From NCBI GenBank assembly GCA_003313425.1, contig NHZP01000136.1:1-27480 (forward strand): 27,480 bases of DNA. Reading direction: 5' to 3'. Shown here in pieces: positions 18,321 to 27,045 of the stretch (its first letter is position 1; each line of letters opens with the position of its first letter). Position numbers and translations under genes: made by a program. The notes below the pieces were generated by a model that was not told the origin of the DNA, did no database searches, and was given only the letters and a program-made list of their open reading frames with translations. This DNA comes from Pseudopyrenochaeta lycopersici. Taxonomy: Eukaryota > Ascomycota > Dothideomycetes > Pleosporales > Pseudopyrenochaetaceae.

Positions 18321-19006
18321 CTAAGTCTCCAGCGCCGCCTGATCAGACAAACAACGAGTAGGTCTCAAGACACATTCGCATGTTATATCCATGACACCAA
18401 ACCCCTCTAATAGTACCACTAATACGCTAAACCTGGAACCTTCGACGACTTTATAGACGTTCGGTAGCACACTCTGTACCAGAAAATCAAACGCTGCGTC
18501 CGTCAACGGCACACACATACTAATCTCCCTCATCCCTAACCCAGTCCGTCCACGCCCGTGGCCTGCATACGTGATGACAAGGTGCGACCCCTTCGCACAG
18601 GGTCGGCCCTTACTAACAACCTCAAAGTGCCTATAACGTTGCAAAAACTCTGGCGAAATCTCTTTCTCGTCTTCGTCGGATACACCGCGGCCAGGAACCT
18701 GTTGATCCTTTACAAGGTTCCACTTGACAGTACCAGAAGGCTCCGCCTCGCACCAGACTGATGTGCCTTGCTTCACAAACTCTGTCCCAGAGAACAAGAC
18801 CAAATTAGTTGGGGATCTCCCAACTTATATAGAGAGATAAGAGAGCACTCACCGTGCAACTGCGCCTTCAACGTATACACCTCCTCGCTATCCAGCTTCA
18901 ACGCAGTCCCTGGGTCTATCTTCATAGACCAATCAGATAAGAAATCTGAATCCGACTTAGGCGTGCTACCCTTTGTCCAGGACCATGATCCGGCTTGCAT
19001 CTCCAT
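18321..19006 (-). CDS. family A short protein A7a, two exons (19006-18853, 18781-18321)
   Basis: 204 residues. Start GCGATGG at 19006, the first ATG after the TATA box. The 71-nt intron has donor CACG|GTGAGTG and acceptor TCTCTGGGACAG|AG, both good, phase 1. Exon 2 is divergent: T-S-V-W-C-E-A, W-N-L-V-K-D-Q-Q where others have W-W-x-T-K-E-S-G, P-L-T-D-A-A-F-D-F-L-V, and C-E-C in the cysteine region. It ends there and lacks the W-F-x-G-I-S-D-A-V-G block. Exon 1 is unlike the other exon 1 sequences and contains a promoter-type CCAAT module (18913-18948). Identical to A7b. Confidence 0.72.
18823..18948 (-). promoter_or_regulatory. promoter-like module inside A7a (exon 1 and intron)
   Basis: TCTATCTTCATAGACCAATCAGAT..ATCTGA (18913-18948) is the standard CCAAT module of this locus, but here it lies in coding exon 1. 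TATATAAGTTGGG on the - strand lies in the intron (18823-18830), about 100 bp away, the normal CCAAT-TATA spacing. It looks like a former promoter now internal to the gene. The second copy is at 20412-20537. Confidence 0.55.
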
Positions 19007-19118
19007 CGCAATCAACTACCCGTTGAAATTAAGGAAAGGATATGAAAAATACTACAGAGAAACTGTAGATTTAGATACGCTCACTACCCGTGAGAAGAGA
19101 TGGAGGGCACTCGCCTCT

Positions 19119-19222
19119 CTTATACATCTCTGTCTTCTCAGACCCTTGCCAATGCCAAGCTAAACTATTCCATACTTGGCAGGGTTCTGCCCACTCCATG
19201 CTGTCTATGTTCATAGACCAAT
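19119..19222 (-). promoter_or_regulatory. outer promoter of A7a
   Basis: TATAAGAGAGGCGAG on the - strand (19119-19124) and CCAATCAGA (19218-19222) with arm TCTGA. The middle CTAGTCCCTAG motif is replaced by TGCCAAG...CTTGGCA, an NF1-like inverted repeat (about 19151-19181). Confidence 0.62.
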
Positions 19223-19303
19223 CAGACTAAAGATCTGAAAAAGAGAGTGGCAACCCAGCGTCATCTGACTCACACGGTCCGTGCTGCGTGTTGCTTACAG
19301 GGG

Positions 19304-19629
19304 GCAGCGCCTCTAGCCTACAAGTAGTCTAACACTTCGTTACTCGCTCCACTCGCAGGCTCTGCTTAATTGTAAAGTGGCAAGGGTAACCAGCGCAAGG
19401 CTGGTGACCACTTGACAACTTTCTAGTGAAAGGAATCATATATAGGCTTTTCGCCACACTAGAAAGTTGAGGGAGGGTCTGTGCGCGAAATCCGCGCCAC
19501 ACCCCCAGCGCGTGCTCTCTCGAGCAACCGTGACTCAGCATCGCCTCCAGCCACACACAATCGGACATAGCCAAAAAAATTTGCGATTTTTTTCTTGGAC
19601 TTACCGTTTTTTGTTTTTGGTTGTTCCAC
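19304..19629 (+). ncRNA. structured RNA element R13
   Basis: Outer stem GCAGCGCCT/AGGCTCTGC, inner hairpin TAGCCTACaaGTAGTCTA, ACTTCGT loop, CCAGC/GCTGG stem. TATATA near 19438-19443. Its right half is identical to R12 and its left half to R14, as expected for the junction of a tandem duplication. Confidence 0.7.
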
Positions 19630-19909
19630 ATCTCAATCTACTGACTCTGTTTACACACCCCGCTCCCTGAGCTCCTACAGCCGCAACATACTGCAACACA
19701 AATATCATGTGTGCTACAACAACTATTCCTAGTTCCCTCTCTACAGACACGAGAGAAAATCATCATCTTTACTGCTAATTCTTAGCAACAACCTATACTC
19801 GCTTCACGTATACAGAGTACAAAACCTGTCACTCACAGCCCAACGTACAGTATACAACATACACACTTCGTGCAAAATAATTGTCCTACATACGAACAAT
19901 CCCTTCCAT

Positions 19910-20595
19910 CTAAGTCTCCAGCGCCGCCTGATCAGACAAACAACGAGTAGGTCTCAAGACACATTCGCATGTTATATCCATGACACCAAACCCCTCTAAT
20001 AGTACCACTAATACGCTAAACCTGGAACCTTCGACGACTTTATAGACGTTCGGTAGCACACTCTGTACCAGAAAATCAAACGCTGCGTCCGTCAACGGCA
20101 CACACATACTAATCTCCCTCATCCCTAACCCAGTCCGTCCACGCCCGTGGCCTGCATACGTGATGACAAGGTGCGACCCCTTCGCACAGGGTCGGCCCTT
20201 ACTAACAACCTCAAAGTGCCTATAACGTTGCAAAAACTCTGGCGAAATCTCTTTCTCGTCTTCGTCGGATACACCGCGGCCAGGAACCTGTTGATCCTTT
20301 ACAAGGTTCCACTTGACAGTACCAGAAGGCTCCGCCTCGCACCAGACTGATGTGCCTTGCTTCACAAACTCTGTCCCAGAGAACAAGACCAAATTAGTTG
20401 GGGATCTCCCAACTTATATAGAGAGATAAGAGAGCACTCACCGTGCAACTGCGCCTTCAACGTATACACCTCCTCGCTATCCAGCTTCAACGCAGTCCCT
20501 GGGTCTATCTTCATAGACCAATCAGATAAGAAATCTGAATCCGACTTAGGCGTGCTACCCTTTGTCCAGGACCATGATCCGGCTTGCATCTCCAT
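19910..20595 (-). CDS. family A short protein A7b, two exons (20595-20442, 20370-19910)
   Basis: Second copy of A7a, shifted by 1589 bp and identical in exons, intron and flanks. The same features apply: 71-nt phase-1 intron, divergent core, no C-terminal I-S-D-A-V-G block, CCAAT module inside exon 1. Identity also at silent sites and in non-coding sequence means the duplication is recent or was homogenised, or is an assembly artefact. It doubles the dose of both this gene and an RNA element. Confidence 0.72.
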
Positions 20596-20707
20596 CGCAA
20601 TCAACTACCCGTTGAAATTAAGGAAAGGATATGAAAAATACTACAGAGAAACTGTAGATTTAGATACGCTCACTACCCGTGAGAAGAGATGGAGGGCACT
20701 CGCCTCT

Positions 20708-20811
20708 CTTATACATCTCTGTCTTCTCAGACCCTTGCCAATGCCAAGCTAAACTATTCCATACTTGGCAGGGTTCTGCCCACTCCATGCTGTCTATGTT
20801 CATAGACCAAT
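20708..20811 (-). promoter_or_regulatory. outer promoter of A7b
   Basis: Exact copy of the A7a outer promoter: TATAAGAG at 20708-20713, NF1-like inverted repeat, CCAATCAGA at 20807-20811. Confidence 0.62.
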
Positions 20812-20892
20812 CAGACTAAAGATCTGAAAAAGAGAGTGGCAACCCAGCGTCATCTGACTCACACGGTCCGTGCTGCGTGTTGCTTACAGGGG

Positions 20893-21220
20893 GCAGCGCC
20901 TCTAGCCTACAAGTAGTCTAACACTTCGTTACTCGCTCCACTCGCAGGCTCTGCTTAATTGTAAAGTGGCAAGGGTAACCAGCGCAAGGCTGGTGACCAC
21001 TTGACAACTTTCTAGTGAAAGGAATCATATATAGGCTGCGCCTCACTAGAAAAGTTGAGTCCGGGTCTGTGCGCGAAATCCGCGCCACACCCATGTGACT
21101 CTGCATGGCCCTCCAGCCACAACGAAAATGGACTTACGCATTTTTCGAGAGGTTTGATGTTCCATCCTGAGGGCTCCCACCCTTACTAACCAAGCTCCGC
21201 AACAACGAGAAGTCATTGTT
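20893..21220 (+). ncRNA. structured RNA element R14
   Basis: Left half identical to R13 up to 21037, then diverges: GGCtgcGCC, arm CACTAGAAAAGTTG, TGTGCGCG/CGCGCCACA hairpin, GGACTTACGCATTTTTCGAG as U-run, AGGGctcccaCCCT, and AACAACgagaagtcATTGTT near 21201-21220. Confidence 0.7.
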
Positions 21221-21410
21221 TTAATGGCCCTACCATTACTAAATTAGTACCTACGGGTACAAAAAACAATTGTATACCTACCAACAAAAACTTACTTACT
21301 ATGCTATACAAACAACATATATTAATATACTTTGCAGTCCCAATAATATCCTGAAAAACATACAATAAACATACACTTCATTCCTAGTTTATACTATCCC
21401 CACTACGTTA

Positions 21411-22223
21411 CTATACTCCGTGTTCGTAATAGTAATAACTATCACCGTAACACCTACTCATAAGACACGATAACCAATCTAAACCATACGGTTGCACCTC
21501 CCCTACCGCGTCACTGATCCCACCAAACCAGTTAGAATTAGTTACTGGCCGTACACCAGAAAACCTCGGCCACTTAACAAACCTGGATGAAAAACCATGT
21601 ACATACGCACAAGGCTCACATATAGTATGTCGTGAACATCCGCAGTCCACCCGCGTACTACACCACCCGTTCTCCAACAACTCGAACAATCTATTGACAT
21701 AGAAAGCCTCCACAATCTGCCCATCCGGCCGTATGAGAGAAGGTACGATGCGATACAAGAGAACATCCAATGTCTCTAGAGAGAGCTCCGCAAATACAAC
21801 AATCGTATTCCTCTCGTCGTAATATATGGTTTCCACCTTTACTACAAGAACCGCCTGCCGCATACTACGCTGCACAGCGTGCTGCTGGTAATTATTGAGA
21901 CACTCCGTGTGCTGTTCCTCTACGCACCGCCTAGGGGGTTGCCCACTCTCTTTGGTCACCCACCAAGATTGTCTCCCCGACAATGGCACATGGAAGGTAA
22001 GAGATACACCATACTCTACAAGCACTATTACTCCGTCAGTTGGGACCCCCCCACTGCAGTGAGAATGAAAAGAAACAGCAACAAACCTACCCGGCACGTA
22101 ACTCCGCATCCATTGAATATTCTCAGCTGTCCCTGTGAACGGGTCCCCCCTTCTACCCAAAACAAGCCTGTCTATTGATGGCACGCTACTCGCTAGGGTG
22201 CGCTGCCCGGTATGCGATGCCAT
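21411..22223 (-). CDS. family A protein A8, two exons (22223-22091, 22024-21411)
   Basis: 248 residues spliced. Start GCGATGG at 22223; the frame is open upstream but that part lies at or before the TATA box. Exon 1 ends F-T-G-T-A-E-N-I-Q-W-M-R. The 66-nt intron (donor CCGG|GTAGGTTT, acceptor GTAATAG|TG) is in frame and free of stops, so a 270-residue unspliced form is possible. Exon 2: V-S-L-T-F-H-V, W-W-V-T-K-E-S-G-Q-P-P-R-R-C, F-A-E-L-S-L-E-T-L-D-V, C-G-C-x6-C-x2-C, W-F-G-G-I-S-D-A-V-G, and a Tyr-rich tail. No membrane segment. Function not recognised. Confidence 0.8.
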   Translation of the reverse strand: MASHTGQRTLASSVPSIDRLVLGRRGDPFTGTAENIQWMRSYVPGRFVAVSFHSHCSGGVPTDGVIVLVEYGVSLTFHVPLSGRQSWWVTKESGQPPRRCVEEQHTECLNNYQQHAVQRSMRQAVLVVKVETIYYDERNTIVVFAELSLETLDVLLYRIVPSLIRPDGQIVEAFYVNRLFELLENGWCSTRVDCGCSRHTICEPCAYVHGFSSRFVKWPRFSGVRPVTNSNWFGGISDAVGEVQPYGLDWLSCLMSRCYGDSYYYYEHGV

Positions 22224-22302
22224 CGCAATGTAAAAACAAAAGGAAAGCACGAGGTTCCTTAGAATGGTGCAACACGTCCGTGAACACAGCTCCTCAGCTG
22301 TC

Positions 22303-22398
22303 TTATATATACATTCCTGCCCTGCGCGATGCCAAGACCACCTAGTCCCTAGTGAGCATAGGTATGCCCATTCCATGCGTCTATGGAGATAGACCAAT
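22303..22398 (-). promoter_or_regulatory. promoter of A8
   Basis: ATATATAAGA on the - strand (TATA 22303-22310), CTAGTCCCTAG motif, CCAATCAAATC at 22394-22398 with covarying arm AAATCataGATTT. Confidence 0.65.
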
Positions 22399-22475
22399 CA
22401 AATCATAGATTTAACAGATGTGGCAATCCAACATCACCTGATCCGCACTGTCCGTGCTTTGTATTGCTTACAGGG

Positions 22476-22790
22476 GCTCTTGCCTCTAGTCTCCAAGGAG
22501 CCTAACGCTTCGCTACTCCCTCCAGTCGTAGGCAACGCATACGTGTAAAGTGTCTAGGATCAGAAGCGCAAGGCTCCTGACCACTTGACAACTTTCTAGT
22601 GAAAGGAATCATATATAGGCGGAACGCCACACTAGAAAGTTGTCGTGGCTGGGGAGTGACCTCCCCGCACACCAAGGAATGCCTGAACGGCATGTACCTC
22701 CAGAACCGCGCTAAACTGCGCACAGGGCAATTGACAACTTCTTTTTGCGCCACACTCTGTCGTACTTAGCCAAAATTTCTTTTGAGGGAA
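22476..22790 (+). ncRNA. structured RNA element R15 (3' half divergent)
   Basis: The 5' half is standard: CTTGCCT/AGGCAACG outer stem, TAGTCTCCaaGGAGCCTA, GCTTCGC loop, AGAAGC/GCTCCT stem, invariant stretch with TATATA near 22611-22616, GGCggaacGCC and full arm. After the arm the sequence is unlike other copies: GGGGAGTGACCTCCCC hairpin, a second TTGACAACTT (22731-22740), and GTACTTAGCCAAAATTTC in place of the U-run. Confidence 0.58.
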
Positions 22791-22829
22791 AACACCTTAC
22801 AAAATTTCTTTTGAGGGAAAACACCTTAC
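22772..22829. repeat. 29-bp tandem duplication
   Basis: A 29-bp unit beginning AAAATTTCTTTTGAGGG is present twice, head to tail (22772-22800 and 22801-22829), with a partial third start. It sits where R15 should have its U-run. Confidence 0.9.
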
Positions 22830-22975
22830 AAAAATTCCATGGCAGCACAATGTGGTACATCCAGACACTCCGTACAACACAGAACACAGTGACTACAGAA
22901 CAACAATCTATTCGTCTCCTAAAACGCAAGTCCCTATAGTACATTAACAACCGTAAATCAAGAATACAGATGTAT

Positions 22976-23730
22976 CTAGTCTGCTCCACCTTCCACAGCC
23001 TCCGCCGTTTGTAAATGCGCTGCAACAACCTTACGGTCCACGCGCAGGGTGTGACAGGGACCACAGTCACACAAATCATCCTTACTGTGCCGGGAACCCC
23101 GTTTGGCTTTGCCTTTTCCAAGCCACATATGTCGCAAAGAACACCTTGCACCAGGCGACAAACTGGAAATCGTACCATCGCCGTGTGAGGTAGGTTCGAC
23201 CACACGAACCATACACACTTCCACCTGCATACCGTCCTTGAAGTGAACATAACACAGCTCGTTTTGCGGACCCACGCATATTTGATGCTTATACTGGCTG
23301 CACCTACCAGTACGCCCACTCTTCGTGAACACCGTGCACTACATCGCCATGTTAGCTTTCCTAACCATACAGTCGAAAAGTTTGCCCCCACTGCTCTGTC
23401 ACTAGAGGCAAAAGACATCACTACCTTCTCCAAGTCGCAAAGAAACGGCTCTTTGCCGACATACTTCATCATATCACTGTGCTCCTGCAAATGTCTCTCC
23501 CGCAGCTCACGCCTAGCGGGGCCAGCCTTCCGCGGCAACACAGCCGTGTTGTTGTGCTTGCCGACATGCCTACGACAGGCAACACCTCTACGTTTGCCAT
23601 CCAACGGTTTGCGGAACAAGTCGCTCCACGCCAACACATTACCATGACGACTAGAGGTGCCCACATCGCATCCACTATACATTGCATCCGCATCGTCCCG
23701 CATGTCCTTCTTGGAGGAGCGCTGATTCAT
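22976..23730 (-). CDS. E, basic unknown protein, two exons (23730-23371, 23293-22976)
   Basis: Start at 23730, the first reasonable ATG after the TATA box. Exon 1 encodes about 120 residues rich in Arg and Lys (N-Q-R-S-S-K-K-D-M near the start; R-R-E-L-R-E-R-H). A donor ACT|GTATGG at 23371 and acceptor AGCCAG|TAT at 23293 define a 77-nt intron in phase 0, giving 225 residues; reading through shifts into a different frame with weaker features. Exon 2 has C-Y-V-H-F-K-D-G, G-K-G-K-A-K-R-G and C-D-C-G-P-C, a possible metal site. The donor is weak, so the junction is tentative. Not family A; function unknown. The basic patches suggest nucleic-acid binding, as inference only. Confidence 0.48.
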
Positions 23731-23842
23731 GCTACGCAAAAAGACAGTACCTACCAGTGCAACTCCATGCACACGCGGCAAGACAATCCGCGAGAAGGAA
23801 AAAGGAGAATAAGAAAGAGAGGGACGGGGAGCCCCCTCCCCT

Positions 23843-23971
23843 CTTATTATATGCCGCACCTCCATGTCGCCATGTGACTTTTGCCCACTTTCCTTGTGTA
23901 GTGCCAAGAGCACCTAGTCCCTAGTTGGCAGTGTGGTGCCCATTCCATGCTGTCTATGTTCATAGACCAAT
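23843..23971 (-). promoter_or_regulatory. promoter of E
   Basis: TATAATAAGAGGGGAGG on the - strand (23843-23851), CTAGTCCCTAG motif, and CCAATCAGAT at 23967-23971 with arm CAGATagataATCTG. TATA-CCAAT spacing is about 120, slightly wide. Confidence 0.6.
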
Positions 23972-24054
23972 CAGATAGATAATCTGAGAAGTGTGGCAAC
24001 ACAATGATCCGATGATCATCACGCACAGTCCGTGCGTTGTGTTACTTACAAGGG

Positions 24055-24312
24055 GCAGCGCCTCTAAACTAATTCTAGTTTAACCCTTCGGTATTCGTTC
24101 CACTCACAGGCTCTGCTTAGAGGTAAAGCCGTCGTGGTCCCGAGCGCAAGGCTCTCGACCACTTGACAACTTTCTAGTGAAAGGAATCATATATAGGCAA
24201 AACGCCACACTAGAAAGTTGAGGCCTGGCCTGTGCGCGAAGTCCGCGCCACACCCAGGTGACCCAACGTGACTTCCAGCCACAGTAAAATTGGACTTACG
24301 CATTTTTTTTTG
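24055..24312 (+). ncRNA. structured RNA element R16
   Basis: Outer stem GCAGCGCCT/AGGCTCTGC, TAAACT/AGTTTA, CCTTCGG loop, GTGGTC/GACCAC helix as in R11. TATATA near 24189-24194, GGCaaaacGCC, full arm. TGTGCGCG/CGCGCCACA-type hairpin. U-run GCATTTTTTTTTGG. The usual 3' hairpins are replaced by an unrelated CTCAA/TTGAG inverted repeat. Confidence 0.66.
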
Positions 24313-24544
24313 GAAACTCCGTGATCTTCTCAACTCACATTGAGACCCGACAATGAGAGACACGCTGTCCCCAACGTAAACTGCCCTGCCACTCAACACA
24401 CTCCCGTGAACACTTTACTACCGTCCCATACACTATATTTTAACAACAACGTTCCTTTATTTTTTTTTTAAGAAAATAATAACATACTAACAATAAATGT
24501 TATAAATGTTGTATTGTGTTTGAAATAACGCAAACGCATACTTA

Positions 24545-25390
24545 CTATTTCCTAGTCGTACCCCATAAATACGACAAGAGAAAAGACTCCTTGTATCGTT
24601 CTAACAGATCCTCATAGACTACCCTGCACGTCAACCAATCCATACCCAATGGGAACAATGTCCCTACTGCATGACTGATCCCAGAAAACCACCCAAGAAG
24701 TCCATCGGGATATACACCGTAAAACCTGTCGCAACGTGTAAACCGCCAATCCTCGTACGGCACCGCCTCACACAGTTTACAACACTTATCGAACTCGCAA
24801 CCGCAGTCCATACTACTGGAGAAGCACCCTTCACCGAGCGACGTAAACAATGTCTCCACAAATGAAGGTTCCACAATCTGCCCCGACGGCGGCGACACGA
24901 CAAGCGGCAGTACCCGCTCTACAAACACATCCAGTGTCTCTAGGGAGAGCTTCGCAAAGACAACACTGCTCCACAGTACATTATCCGTCTTAGTATCCAC
25001 CTTGAACACAAGAAGCGCACACACTCTTGCACCCGCAGGAAACGGCAGAGGGTATCCCTCCAAGCACCTGCAAGAACCAGATAGACCACAAGTAAGCGGA
25101 GGCTGCCCGCTCTCCTTGGTAAACCACCAGAACTTCCCGCCACCCGGCTGAACGTGACACGTCAACGAGACACCTTGCTCTACCAGGTCTACACTACCGT
25201 TAGCCGTTGGGTCCCCAACGTCAGACAAGAAAAGAAAAAGACACTTACCGTGTATGTGAGTCCTCACCCACTCTATCTCAGCAGGTTCCCCTGTAAAACA
25301 TAGGCGTTGGGTACCCACAACCAACGTGTCTGTCGACAATCCTAAAGGACCTTCGTCCAATTCTCTACACACACTGTGTAGCGATGCCAT
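24545..25390 (-). CDS. family A protein A9, two exons (25390-25249, 25188-24545)
   Basis: 261 residues spliced. Start CTATGGC at 25390. Best splice donor of the family, CACG|GTAAGTG, and acceptor GGTAGTGTAG|AC; the 60-nt intron equals 20 codons and has no stop, so a 281-residue retained form is possible. Exon 1: F-T-G-E-P-A-E-I-E-W-V-R-T-H. Exon 2: V-S-L-T-C-H-V, F-W-W-F-T-K-E-S-G-Q-P-P-L-T-C, F-A-K-L-S-L-E-T-L-D-V-F, C-G-C-x5-C-x2-C, W-F-S-G-I-S-H-A-V-G (His instead of Asp), and a longer C-terminal tail. Function not recognised. Confidence 0.8.
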   Translation of the reverse strand: MASLHSVCRELDEGPLGLSTDTLVVGTQRLCFTGEPAEIEWVRTHIHGKCLFLFLSDVGDPTANGSVDLVEQGVSLTCHVQPGGGKFWWFTKESGQPPLTCGLSGSCRCLEGYPLPFPAGARVCALLVFKVDTKTDNVLWSSVVFAKLSLETLDVFVERVLPLVVSPPSGQIVEPSFVETLFTSLGEGCFSSSMDCGCEFDKCCKLCEAVPYEDWRFTRCDRFYGVYPDGLLGWFSGISHAVGTLFPLGMDWLTCRVVYEDLLERYKESFLLSYLWGTTRK

Positions 25391-25462
25391 AGCATTCAAC
25401 TCTACGTTGACAAAAGAAGAGCGACAGCACACCACCTCCGTGGGTGGCTACATCTTAAGCTA

Positions 25463-25557
25463 TCTATATCCATCCAGGTCATGGCACCGCCAAGAGGAGT
25501 TATTCCATACTAGACACCAATGTGCCCATTCCATGTTGTCTATGTCCATAGACCAAT
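25463..25557 (-). promoter_or_regulatory. promoter of A9 (weak TATA)
   Basis: Only GATATAGATA on the - strand (25463-25470) stands where TATATAAG is expected, and CTAGTCCCTAG is degraded. CCAATCAG at 25553-25557 is intact, with arm CAATCAGaagcCTGATTG. GGTCATCTGACC follows near 25592. Confidence 0.5.
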
Positions 25558-25636
25558 CAGAAGCCTGATTGAAGAAAGAGTGGGCAAACCATGGTCATCT
25601 GACCCGCGACGTCCGTGCTCTGGCTTACTTAAGAGT

Positions 25637-25970
25637 GCAGTGCCTCTAGTCTTATTCAAGACTAACACTTCGTTGTTCCCTCCAGTCACAGGCTCTGCTT
25701 ACAGGTAAAGTGTCGAGGGTCTCCAGCGCAAGGCTGGTGACCACTTGACAACTTTCTAGTGAAAGGAATCATATATACACAAGAAAGTTGACAGAATGGG
25801 CCCGTGCCCATCACAACCCGTCTGTGCGCAGAACCCGCCACAGCTAACGTGACCCTGCGTGACTGTCAGCCACAGGGAAATTGGACTTAGCCAATTTTTT
25901 GAAGACTCGATGTTCCATCCTGAGGGCTCCCACCCTTACTAACCAAGCTCCGCCATACAAATTCTTTGTT
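25637..25970 (+). ncRNA. structured RNA element R17
   Basis: Outer stem GCAGTGCCT/AGGCTCTGC, TAGTCTtattcAAGACTA, CCAGC/GCTGG stem. TATATA near 25771-25776, short arm. ATTGGacttagCCAAT then TTTTTTGAAG, AGGGctcccaCCCT, and a weak terminal hairpin. Downstream (about 26041) AAGGAAAATAAAT is a possible polyadenylation signal on +, as after R8. Confidence 0.7.
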
Positions 25971-26193
25971 ACTCTTCCTACTGCCGTATAACCCCTACAT
26001 TATAACGTTAGTATATATTAGACTAAATAGTAACTCAATTTTCAAGGAAAATAAATAAAATAAAAGACATATACAACACATACTTGCTATTCAAAAATCT
26101 ACACCCATAACCATAGCTTTAAAGGCGCCACCGGTCCCTTACTAAGACATGACACTGACTGAATACGTCCTCCTATAACAACCTGCCTATTCT

Positions 26194-26979
26194 TCATAGC
26201 CGGCACGTTAACCACTGCTCTCCTTCCGGCTGCATTATCCCTACTGCATCACTGATCCTAATAAACCAATAAAGCTTTGACACCGGCCTTACAGAAGAAA
26301 ATCCTTCTGAACGATTAAACCGCCGTTTTTCATAAGACACTGACTCGCACTCTTTGCAACGCTTATCGAGCTTGCCACCCGCAGTCCACGGAAGTTCCAT
26401 AACACCCAAGGTCTAACCCGTAAAACACTGTAGTAACAACAGAGACATCCGCCGTCTTGCCGGAGGGCAATACGAGAAGAGGTAGGACGCGCTGCACAAC
26501 CACCTCCAGTACCTCTACCGAGAGCTTCGCAAAGTAACATGGCTCCGCACCACCCTATCCTGATGGAGCGCCTCCACCTTGAGGACCAGGAGCGACTGCC
26601 GGGTAACCCCCTCTGCACACAGTTCCTTGTGGTACTGTAAACACTCCGTGTGCTTCTGAGAAACGCATTCGCGAGGAAGCCGTCCACTCTCTTTGGTCAC
26701 CCACCAAGATTGTCTCCCCGACAAATCCAAGGAGAGAGTGAGAGAAATACCGCGTTTCATGAATACTGCACTCATGTCAGATAGGCTCCCCTACTGCCAT
26801 CGCCAACGACACAAAGAGATCACCTACCCGGCACGTGACCCCTCACTACGTTAAACTCTGCCTCTGTCTCTACCGGACACCGCGCAAGAAGATCCTTCTT
26901 GCAGCCCATCTATCGTCGATGGGAGGATAGGGGTGCCAGCGAAACCCGCCTCAGCCTCTTGCCCAGTGTGCGATGCCAT
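26194..26979 (-). pseudogene. family A pseudogene A10
   Basis: Exon 1 starts normally (GCGATGG, 26979), but a one-base change in length near 26870 shifts its frame. The donor CCGG|GTAGGTG (exon edge 26828) and acceptor position (26765) are kept. Exon 2 has W-W-V-T-K-E-S-G and R-Q-S-L-L-V-L-K-V-E, then a base is missing near 26536, and an extra base near 26372 shifts the frame again before the cysteine cluster. The C-terminal block reads W-F-I-R-I-S-D-A-V-G. At least three breaks make this a pseudogene unless they are sequencing errors. The promoter is intact. Confidence 0.72.
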
Positions 26980-27045
26980 CGCAGTGTAGAAAAGATGAAA
27001 CTACACAAAGTAGAACACTCCGTGCGCGGGGAGGGGGCTCCCCTC

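Larger units (their letters stand above)
17801..21037. repeat. 1589-bp tandem duplication (17801-19448 = 19390-21037)
   Basis: The sequence from 17801 recurs 1589 bp later without a difference I could find; all translated frames in the two units are identical. Left of 17801 the copies differ (CTCC against AACC), and right of 19448/21037 they differ (GGCTTTT against GGCTGCG). The 59 bp present three times (17801-17859, 19390-19448, 20979-21037) lie entirely inside the RNA element, covering its GCAAG stem-loop and the invariant stretch. This is what an unequal crossover between two RNA elements would leave. Confidence 0.9.

Noticed and set aside
18768..19163. 131-codon + strand frame antisense to A7a (also at 20357-20752)
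   Set aside because: Mirrors the coding exon; identical in both copies only because the DNA is duplicated; lacks a promoter on +.
22711..23913. A continuous 400-codon - strand frame across E
   Set aside because: It starts upstream of the TATA box and runs into R15; the more protein-like second half lies in another frame reachable by a 77-nt intron.
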